Assembly (NCBI GenBank): GCA_019633425.1
Contig: WSUB01000424.1
Location: forward strand, 1-11,571
DNA length: 11,571 bases
Source: Tulasnella sp. 424
Lineage: Eukaryota > Basidiomycota > Agaricomycetes > Cantharellales > Tulasnellaceae
Direction: 5' to 3'
Both the position numbers and the translations under genes were made by a program. The notes under the pieces were generated by a model, which saw nothing but the letters and a program-made list of their open reading frames with translations, searched no databases and had not been told where the DNA came from. Shown here piece after piece: positions 1-5,895 of this stretch. Position 1 is the first letter of the stretch. The number at the start of each line of letters is the position of its first letter.

Positions 1-1016
1 GACGATTATTTTGTTGAGGCGCGAAACGCGTTCCACACTGCCTATCATTAACACTCATTTTGACTACCAAGAATGCTTGCAACTACGCTTACAGTATGAA
101 AACCATCATTTCAATCCCGTTCCGCTCCCTCGCACTTCCACCAAGCATCGGTAATCCCGCGCAGTCGGCCCGACTCAGGGGGCTGGAATCCATGATGAAC
201 CGATTCGCGAAAAAAGATTCGGTCAGTATTCTGTTCCTTGACCAACTACCAACAACGTTGAAACCATTCCTCTCCTCGGAGGCAGGCTTGCAGATTCTGG
301 CGCAGTCGCAATTCGATGGAGGTTGCCGAGGTGAAACTTTTGATACCATGTCACTCCACCATTGAGGGGCTTGAGGACATTCGTAGCACGCAATGCGCGC
401 ATCGCTGGTACCCAGAGTCGAACACACCACCACGTGGAGTTGAACACTTTTCGCTGCAATGGAAGCCATAGCAGAACCTAGACATGTCAAAGAGGCACCA
501 CGTTCCTTCGTGATGGGCCTCGGATTTCCGCTCCTATTGACTTCTTCTTAAGATCCTCGGCCCTGCGGCGGTTTGCGCCCAGCTGCACCGGCATCCGTAG
601 ATAGGAGAGATGTAATTGAGCGCGAAGATGTGATCGAGAGGGCTGGGTTCTCCTGGAGGGATGAGGGGAATCGAATCACAACACGCTGGGCAGCTTAAGA
701 TGGGCGAGGCAAGTCAGAACTGGGAACCATCGGGACGCGGATTCTACGAGAAGGGCTCACTTCTCTCCGCCACGAAAACTCCCGTTCCGTCAACCTATAA
801 CCATAGCTGGCAATCATAATAGCTCCCCAGCTCTTATTGAATCCTCCTTTAGTGATTGCGTTGGTTTTCTGAGAATCGCTTGACGGCCCGTAAGTCCCTA
901 ATCATCGCGAGATAGCAGTAAGTGCTACTTGTCCCCCCTAAAGCCAATATGAGTATTTGCTTCAGGTAGTAGATCCCAAGAGCTTTGCAAGCGTGTTGCA
1001 CCGTATGGACTTGAGA
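1..1016. other. Left flank with no supportable gene
   Basis: Open frames occur on both strands at 60-365 (+), 89-490 (-) and 223-459 (-), but they overlap in the same DNA, show no recognisable domain, and none has a convincing partner exon. Part of a decayed gene is possible. From about 490 to 1016 I see nothing. Confidence 0.4.
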
Positions 1017-1050
1017 GGGGTTTGGCGGGATGGTGAAGGGGGAGGGGGGG
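1017..1050 (+). other. G-tract cluster, possible G-quadruplex
   Basis: G runs of 4 (1017-1020), 3 (1027-1029), 5 (1038-1042) and 7 (1044-1050) sit within 34 bases on the plus strand. The last run is long enough to supply two triplets, giving loops of 8, 1 and 1. It lies about 50 bp outside the left end of the putative element. Folding is an inference from composition only. Confidence 0.35.
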
Positions 1051-1116
1051 ATGCCGTTGCCGAATCGTCGGGGCGAATCGAGAACGGGAGAACGTTGGAA
1101 CAACAGAATGTTAACA

Positions 1117-1138
1117 CCGGCACCGCCGGTGCCGGCCA
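1117..1138. repeat. GC palindrome bounding the left 22-bp array
   Basis: CCGGCACCG (1117-1125) and CGGTGCCGG (1127-1135) form perfect 9-bp inverted arms around a single C at 1126. The inverted partner at 3529-3546 has the complementary centre base (G at 3541), as expected for an inverted and not a direct copy; its outer arm has decayed (GTGTCCG in place of GTGCCGG). Confidence 0.7.
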
Positions 1139-1141
1139 TTT

Positions 1142-1644
1142 CCTAGGTCACCGGAGTCCTTTACCTAGGGGAACCTCCTCCATGGCCGAGGTGGCCTAAA
1201 GCAACCCCCAAGGGTGTGGTCCACATATCGTCGGGGAATTCCCTCTATTGCTGAAGCAATGGGGTGCTGGATCCTCAGGCAGTGCATTTATCATCCTATG
1301 GCAAGTCGGCAACACGTCCTTGGACACCCTCGACCTATACCTCAGAGATCCTCCTTTGTAGCCAAGGGAGTCTTAAGCGATCTCCAAGGGTACAGTCCAC
1401 GCAAGTATCCTTGGAGAGTCCCTTCTACAGCCGAGGCAATGGGGCACAGTATCCTCGGACAGTGCATTTGTCATTCTATGGCAAGTCCAGTGCAACATCC
1501 TAGGTTACCATCAACATTAACCTCGGAGATCCCCCGCTGTGGCCAAGGCAGTCTTAAGCGATCCCCAGGGGTGCAGTGCATGTATGTACAGTATCCTTGG
1601 AGAATGCCTCTGAAAGCCAAGGCAACAGGGGCCCGGCTCATCGG
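1142..1644. repeat. 22-bp CCNNGG-anchored tandem array, left arm, with ~90/180-bp higher order
   Basis: CCNNGG-like hexamers start at 1142, 1164, 1186, 1208, 1229, 1251, 1273, 1295, 1318, 1340, 1362, 1384, 1409, 1431, 1453, 1475, 1499, 1521, 1543, 1565, 1595, 1617 and 1639. Seventeen of the 22 intervals are exactly 22 bp; the deviating ones (21, 23, 25, 24, 30) fall after every fourth unit, giving blocks of about 87-96 bp. On top of this, 1240-1420 and 1420-1600 are recognisable copies offset by 180-186 bp (both contain GCAATGGGG, ATCCTC, AGTGCATTT, CTATGGCAAGTC, CCAAGG, GTCTTAAGCGATC, GTATCCTTGGAGA). The open frames through it (for example 1214-1666) are periodic by-products and not proteins. 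Confidence 0.85.
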
Positions 1645-1765
1645 ACGTTTTACTCCTCGCCTGTAAGAGCCAGTAGCTGGGTTGCATGCGTGTGGGATAA
1701 CAATTAGAGAGGGAGAAAGAGGTCTAATTAGGTAGCTAGAATTGTGCGTACGTAGTATAAAAATG

Positions 1766-1785
1766 ATAGAATGTATTCATTCTAT
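1766..1785. repeat. Perfect 8-bp hairpin in the element core
   Basis: ATAGAATG, loop TATT, CATTCTAT: an uninterrupted 8-bp stem with a 4-base loop in an A/T-rich stretch. Confidence 0.5.
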
Positions 1786-1816
1786 TACTATCTGTGGAGT
1801 GGGGCTTCCAACGGCT

Positions 1817-1843
1817 GCGCTAAGAGAGCTCTGAGGTGTGGAA
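1817..1843. repeat. Diverged direct repeat, copy 1 (copy 2 at 2302-2327)
   Basis: GCGCTAAGAGAGCTCTGAGG... here matches GCGTAAGAGAACTCCGAGG... at 2302, with one gap and three transitions over about 26 bases. All three substitutions are transitions (G/A, T/C, G/A). The sequences around them no longer align well. Confidence 0.45.
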
Positions 1844-1866
1844 TCCGAGTGTCCGGATTCCACCTC
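1833..1866. repeat. Long hairpin, 10-bp perfect stem, extendable to 13 bp with a bulge
   Basis: GTGGAATCCG (1838-1847) pairs perfectly with CGGATTCCAC (1854-1863) around a 6-base loop. With a two-base GT bulge the outer GAGGT (1833-1837) also pairs with ACCTC (1862-1866). A related but unpaired version of this segment occurs at 2302-2340. Confidence 0.55.
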
Positions 1867-2275
1867 CCGCTTCAGGAAATCCTAAGAAGGGAATATCGAT
1901 TATCTAAGTGTACGATAGAATAGAGCGAGTTTATGGCGTCCTTCTCGTAGCTTTAGCGTAGCGAAATTTGAAGATTCAGGTGAGCTATTGGCGAAACACC
2001 GCTAGGACGCGGTAGTGAGCTCGATCCGGTGTCGGACTAACCTCCGGAGACACGCTAAGCGTTCTAGAAGTTATAAATGTGTTCAAATATAGTATTAGAG
2101 CATTCATATTATTGCTCGGAGACGTTCCGAAGCCTGCACCGATAGCTAGTAGCGTTGAGGCTGGCTCACTTAGCCTAAATCGGATTAAGCGCCGGCTCGG
2201 TCTGCTCGGTCGCGTTCATTGACACCGAAGGCGGCTGAACTACATAATGATTTTAGTACCGTTGGAAGTGTGTAA

Positions 2276-2291
2276 GTTAGAGCTTTCTAAC
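2276..2291. repeat. Short perfect hairpin
   Basis: GTTAGA (2276-2281), loop GCTT, TCTAAC (2286-2291). It lies 10 bases before the second copy of the direct repeat shared with 1817-1843. Confidence 0.35.
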
Positions 2292-2534
2292 GCCACCTTT
2301 AGCGTAAGAGAACTCCGAGGTATGGAAAGTGAAATCCGGGTTACAAGGACAAAGTGAGGTGCTTTAGTGGATATGCAAAAGGTGATTGCTAATTACTTGT
2401 GGCATTTAGAATGCAGTATGCAGCTACTACTAGCTATAAGAGTAATTTGGTTTCCATAACGCGAGAGTAAATCTAGATTTCGGCTTGCTAGAGGCCGAAT
2501 CGCGTTGACGCTCTCTAGGAAAGCGACAACACAG

Positions 2535-2689
2535 TTTCCAAGAGTTTTCGCACTGGATACACCCGATTCCTTTATTCTGATGGATCTAATGATAAGTGTT
2601 TTTCAATTCGATGGGCTAACAGTAGGCTTTCCTGGTATCACGCTGGAAAGTGGCGGACTTGATGCACAGGCAAATTGGGCAATTTCAGG
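2535..2689 (+). pseudogene. Possible orphan exon inside the element core
   Basis: A 155-nt open stretch is bounded by an acceptor-like CAACACAG (ending 2534) and a near-consensus donor GTGAGT (2690-2695). Its translation is protein-like (FALDTPDSFILMDLM, then FDGLTVGFPGITLESGGLD) with balanced composition, unlike neighbouring shadow frames. I find no partner exon on either side and do not recognise the family. It could be a gene fragment carried by the putative element or a chance open frame. Confidence 0.2.
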
Positions 2690-2740
2690 GTGAGTAAGGC
2701 TTGTTCCGGTATCTAATCGCGACAGCCGTATTTATTAATT

Positions 2741-2759
2741 ATGTATGAACATCATACAT
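2741..2759. repeat. Perfect 8-bp hairpin with 3-base loop
   Basis: ATGTATGA (2741-2748), loop ACA, TCATACAT (2752-2759). The flanks ATTAATT and TAAT can extend pairing with a small bulge. It sits in an A/T-rich patch of the element core. Confidence 0.5.
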
Positions 2760-3192
2760 TAATCTAGATAGTTATACAACGTTCTGGGAATGCGGCCCGG
2801 GGCCGGCGGCTTGCGCTCGGTTTGAGCACTTCGCATCGGGAATCGGACCCGCTCCCGGAGCGCAGCAATGTTTTTCCACACATGGTAAAGTGTAGAATCC
2901 GGACTACGAGTATATTTGCTGAGGAGGAAGGTTTGACTTCAGTGAACATTTTGGTTCTAAGGTCGTCGATTTCCCAAAAAAACAGGAGGCCAAAATAGGT
3001 AATTCTTTATTTCTTCATGTTTTAGCTCCGGACGAATTTCTACGTACTCGTACAAGTAAAAGCAAAAAGTAAAACATATATTCGTACTAGCTAATTGAGA
3101 GGGGAGTATGCCGTTTACAAAGTGGGCGCCGGGCGAGGTCGCCGTCGGGGAATCCCACGGTTCCTGACATGGAGACGCACTAACGACCCGGA

Positions 3193-3526
3193 CCTGGGAC
3201 ATCTTTTGATCTGTCCTAGGCCCACGGAATGCAATGCCGAGGAAGTGAAGGAAGCGAACCTGGGCTAATGATGGTGGTCATCTATGTTAATGATAGCGAC
3301 AGCCTGGGTCAATAGGACTATGTGGTAAGGAAGGTACCGCGGGTTACCTAGGCCATTACGGACAGGTCCCTGGGACAGTTCGAGCAGCTCCCTAGGTTTT
3401 AGTCAAGCAGACCCAGTGGAGCCCTAATGGCCACCTAGGTTTAACAGGCGAGTACCTAGGTCATGGGTGGCGCACACTGAGGCAATTTTCAGGGACATCC
3501 TAGGTAGTGATGACCGGCAACCAAGG
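3193..3526. repeat. 22-bp CCTRGG-anchored tandem array, right arm
   Basis: Anchors begin at 3193 CCTGGG, 3215 CCTAGG, 3237 CCGAGG, 3259 CCTGGG, 3281 TCTATG, 3303 CCTGGG, 3325 GTAAGG, 3347 CCTAGG, 3369 CCTGGG, 3391 CCTAGG, 3413 CCAGTG, 3434 CCTAGG, 3455 CCTAGG, 3477 CTGAGG, 3499 CCTAGG and 3521 CCAAGG. Thirteen of 15 intervals are exactly 22 bp, the other two 21 bp. The 16 bp between anchors differ from unit to unit almost completely, so only the six-base, mostly palindromic anchor and the spacing are kept. Confidence 0.85.
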
Positions 3527-3528
3527 AT

Positions 3529-3546
3529 TGGCCGGCACCGGCGGTG
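3529..3546. repeat. Inverted copy of the GC palindrome bounding the right 22-bp array
   Basis: The 18 bases are the exact reverse complement of 1121-1138. The element lies two bases outside the last 22-bp anchor (3521-3526), mirroring the three-base gap between the left copy and its first anchor at 1142. Confidence 0.7.
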
Positions 3547-3557
3547 TCCGTTGTTCC

Positions 3558-4440
3558 GTCTTTCTGGGGCGAATAGGCCATAATCCCGACCGACGCGTGA
3601 AAGGTCTATGCCGGAGGTGCTGCTTCTCTGGCGATAGGAGGTTCAGGATATTGAGGGTGTTGTCGCAGCCGGAGGAGTTGACGCTTCGAGGGAAGTCAAA
3701 GGTATGGGTAGGCGACTCTGAACACAAGAACCCACGTTGTAAGCTCGCTGAAGACGGTTTCTGGGAGTCATTCGTGGACGGACGGAAAGCGAAATCACCT
3801 GAACTCGAGCCCAAGCGCTGTCCCGCTTCTCCGGTCCCGTCATCTCCAGCCAGCCTCAGAGTTGATGAGGTCTAAGCAACAGCTTAGACGCCGCCCCTCC
3901 ACCTCACCGGAAGGGGAGTGCATTCGGCATTTTCTGCCCGTGATGCCTTGAACAACGTGAGCCGGAAGATCCAGCAGGAAGGTGAAGCTTGCTGACGTGG
4001 ACCTCGACGGAATCGGACGAGGAGCTTGGTGGCGAGTTTCCGTCAATACTTGATAGTGTGGGCTGGTGGTCCAGATTGAAAGTCTCTCCAGCTTTGCGCC
4101 GCCGGTCACTTAGCGCGCGTGATGGAGTTACGAGTAAACAAGTGGGAGACGACGGGTATTACACCCGGTACAGTAGGGCATGAAGAGGAGGAGAGGGAGA
4201 CTGTGTGTCGAGGGGCAGACCTGGGTTGGGTTGGACTTGAAGATGGTGGAAAGGGCGAGGAGATGGGTTGCTTGGTAGGATTTCCGCGCATGCAAGGGAC
4301 AGGGACAACAGACGCAGAGGACTTTTACACTCGATGAAGCGGAGAAGTCAATGCGAAGAAGTGGGGCGCGAAGTAGGCCCAATTAGAAGTGGTCATCTGT
4401 GATCGAGAAAGTGGACAACACATGGGTGCGTATGGTCCCT
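3558..4440. other. Intergenic stretch, no supportable gene; purine-rich plus strand at 4170-4300
   Basis: Frames at 3507-3875 (+), 3500-3814 (-) and 3840-4109 (-) overlap in opposite orientations and look low in information (rich in Ser, Pro, Arg). From about 4170 to 4300 the plus strand is strongly A/G-rich, which produces Ser/Pro/Thr-rich shadow frames on the minus strand. Apart from the hairpin at 3870-3889 I see no defined element. Confidence 0.4.
3870..3889. repeat. Perfect 8-bp hairpin, tetraloop AACA
   Basis: GTCTAAGC (3870-3877), loop AACA, GCTTAGAC (3882-3889). It stands alone in the gene-poor stretch between the right array and the weak candidate gene; there is no T-run or coding context to suggest a role. 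Confidence 0.45.
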
Positions 4441-4520
4441 CGACTTGTCCCTCCATCCCTTTTCGTTAACCAACTCCCCCGTCAATATTCATCTCCGCCG
4501 TTCTTCCCTTACCACTGAGA

Positions 4521-4853
4521 GTGATTTTAAACCACCGGACCGCGCAATCCAATCTCTTTCTCGTTCTCGGTGCACTCAATACACGCGTCCGAATCGCTTC
4601 CCACCTGGTACACCCGGCGGATCCGCGCGGCCTGCTAAGTACCTTGCTGCGGATGAAACTGACTTGCTATTTTTGCATTTTGCAGTCTCAAAGCTTAGAG
4701 CAAAACCTGACTTACGCGAAAGAAGACGAAAAAAAGGACAAGCTACGGACCTTTGTTGTGGAGTGGGGTCTGGGCCCGGGGGACCACGTAGATCTGACCG
4801 CACTTGGCTCGCCCTCGGCTTGCAGACTCTTTGCGTGTAGGTCGAAAGCGTGA
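4521..4853 (+). CDS. Weak candidate for a two-exon small gene, unrecognised
   Basis: A C/T-rich tract (about 4440-4515) resembling a fungal core promoter precedes an ATG at 4521. A model with exons 4521-4607 and 4686-4853, joined by a 78-nt intron (donor CTG|GTACAC, branch-like AACTGAC, acceptor TTTTGCAG), gives 84 residues in frame to a TGA. The second exon reads plausibly as protein (YAKEDEKKDKLRTFVVEWGL, then GPGDHVDLTALGS). No domain is recognised. The true gene could continue through another intron past 4840, where GTAGGTCG could act as a donor, or the whole could be chance. Without the intron, overlapping frames 4445-4840 and 4521-4853 stay open, which weakens the case. Confidence 0.2.
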   Translation: MILNHRTAQSNLFLVLGALNTRVRIASHLVHPADPRGLLSTLLRMKLTCYFCILQSQSLEQNLTYAKEDEKKDKLRTFVVEWGLGPGDHVDLTALGSPSACRLFACRSKA

Positions 4854-5895
4854 ATCACGACGTATGCTTTATGCTTTGACTCGCTGATACTTACCCGTAG
4901 AGACCTGGGCCGACCGTGCGTCGCAATTTGAACCACTCTTGGCCTCATTGGCTAATGGAAGTCTTGTCCGGCAGGTGCGGGGACGATCGCCTCGTCATCT
5001 ACCCCACAAGCTTGCCCCTCATCCCTTGCCACTTCAGGTCCTCGAAAGTTCCAGCTCTTGTTGAAAGGCAGTAAATGATACGTGAACACGGAAGGCTGGC
5101 AGAACCTTATGTAAAGGTTGGGGAATATGGTTTCTCCTCCAAGGTAACATACCATCAGCCCTACAGCCGTCGACTCGAGCAGAAATTAACGAATTTTTAA
5201 TTTGCACGGTACCTCTATGCGTTGAGGTATCAATTATTCGCGGTGCTGCTTCCTTTCAGATGCTATGTGGTGGTACCAGTGGGCTTGGGGCAGAACTGAG
5301 GGTTAGTGTAGCTTGAATCTAACAGAGTGGCGAGAAAGACGGACGCTGGATGGGAGTTTTGACGGGCTTACATGTCTGATGATCTCGTGCAAGCGAGATT
5401 GTAGATAATAATTGTTCTAAGTTCATTTTCTTATGTCGGCAATACGGATGATTGTGTTCGTTTGTACCCGTTTGATGAGCAGGGAGCGTGCACTCGCAAT
5501 GCCGTGTTTCCGGCGAAGCGAGTGTCTTTTCAGACCGACGCTGGTGTTCTGGTTGTCTCGACGTAAGCGTAAGTCGTACAGGAATAAACCCATGACCGGA
5601 CTGGGTAATCAGTCTATACCTATCGATCCGTCGTTTCATCTGAACCGGAGGGCGATAGATAGCGAATTGAGAACAAGATGGGAAAGCCCACGAGTTATTT
5701 AGGATCTAGAATGTTTCTGACAGCTAAAACCAATAGAACCAATGACGTTTGATTGCAGCTCATGTTTCCCGGGTGCCGCAACGATTCGTTTAGACATGAA
5801 GAATGAGCAACCGGAATCGTATAACAAATCAATCGCAGGTCAATTGGGCAAGGATCGTAATCAGAGGAAAATACCATACGAATACAACTAGCAAA
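4854..5895. other. 3' flank of the NLR, no supportable gene
   Basis: This kilobase separates the NLR stop codon (5898-5896) from the weak plus-strand candidate ending at 4853, which would be in tail-to-tail orientation. Frames at 4952-5155 (-), 5319-5639 (-) and 5433-5702 (+) show no domains. The NLR 3' untranslated region and polyadenylation site should lie in its right part, but I cannot point to a specific signal. Confidence 0.4.

Larger units (their letters stand above)
1651..3192. other. Core between the two 22-bp arrays: non-coding, hairpin-rich, no transposase seen
   Basis: No frame longer than about 80 codons with protein-like composition is present. The stretch is richer in A/T than its surroundings (for example 1740-1790, 2070-2110 and 2725-2765) and holds several short perfect hairpins listed separately. 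A diverged direct repeat links 1817-1843 and 2302-2327 (23 of 26 aligned bases equal). The region could be the degenerate body of a transposon or an untranslated core of a non-autonomous one. Confidence 0.5.
1097..3557. mobile_element. Putative foldback-like / terminal-inverted-repeat element with 22-bp subrepeats in its arms
   Basis: An 18-nt sequence at 1121-1138 (CACCGCCGGTGCCGGCCA) is matched exactly, inverted, at 3529-3546. Outside it, GGAACAAC (1097-1104) is matched inverted by GTTGTTCC (3550-3557). Just inside each, 2-3 nt further in, begins a 22-bp-periodic array (1142-1644 on the left, 3526-3193 on the right). The first two units of the two arms can be aligned in inverted orientation (CCTAGGT..CCGG...TACCTAGG against CCTTGGT..CCGG...TACCTAGG). 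The core (about 1650-3190) has no transposase or other long reading frame. Foldback elements known elsewhere have long inverted arms made of short tandem subrepeats. No target-site duplication is apparent, so ends and mobility are inference. The inner parts of the arms no longer match well. Confidence 0.4.

Noticed and set aside
89..490. Possible coding region near the left edge, either strand
   Set aside because: Three frames overlap in both orientations with no domain, no splice-supported partner and no promoter-like tract; nothing favours one.
1214..1666. Plus-strand frame of 150 codons with repeated Ala-Glu-Ala-Met and Pro-Trp-Arg motifs
   Set aside because: It is generated by the 180-bp higher-order repeat (a multiple of three) and not by protein constraint; neighbouring frames are also partly open.
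3193..3526. CRISPR array
   Set aside because: A 6-bp anchor with 16-bp intervals is far too short for repeat-spacer structure, the anchor is itself variable, and the context is eukaryotic.
1097..3557. LTR retrotransposon or solo LTR reading of the two arrays
   Set aside because: The boundary motifs are inverted and not direct, there is no TG...CA-bounded long terminal repeat, primer-binding site or polymerase frame between them.
3500..3875. Overlapping frames of 122 codons (+) and 104 codons (-) next to the right array
   Set aside because: They start within the repeat boundary, occupy the same DNA in both orientations and contain no recognisable motif.
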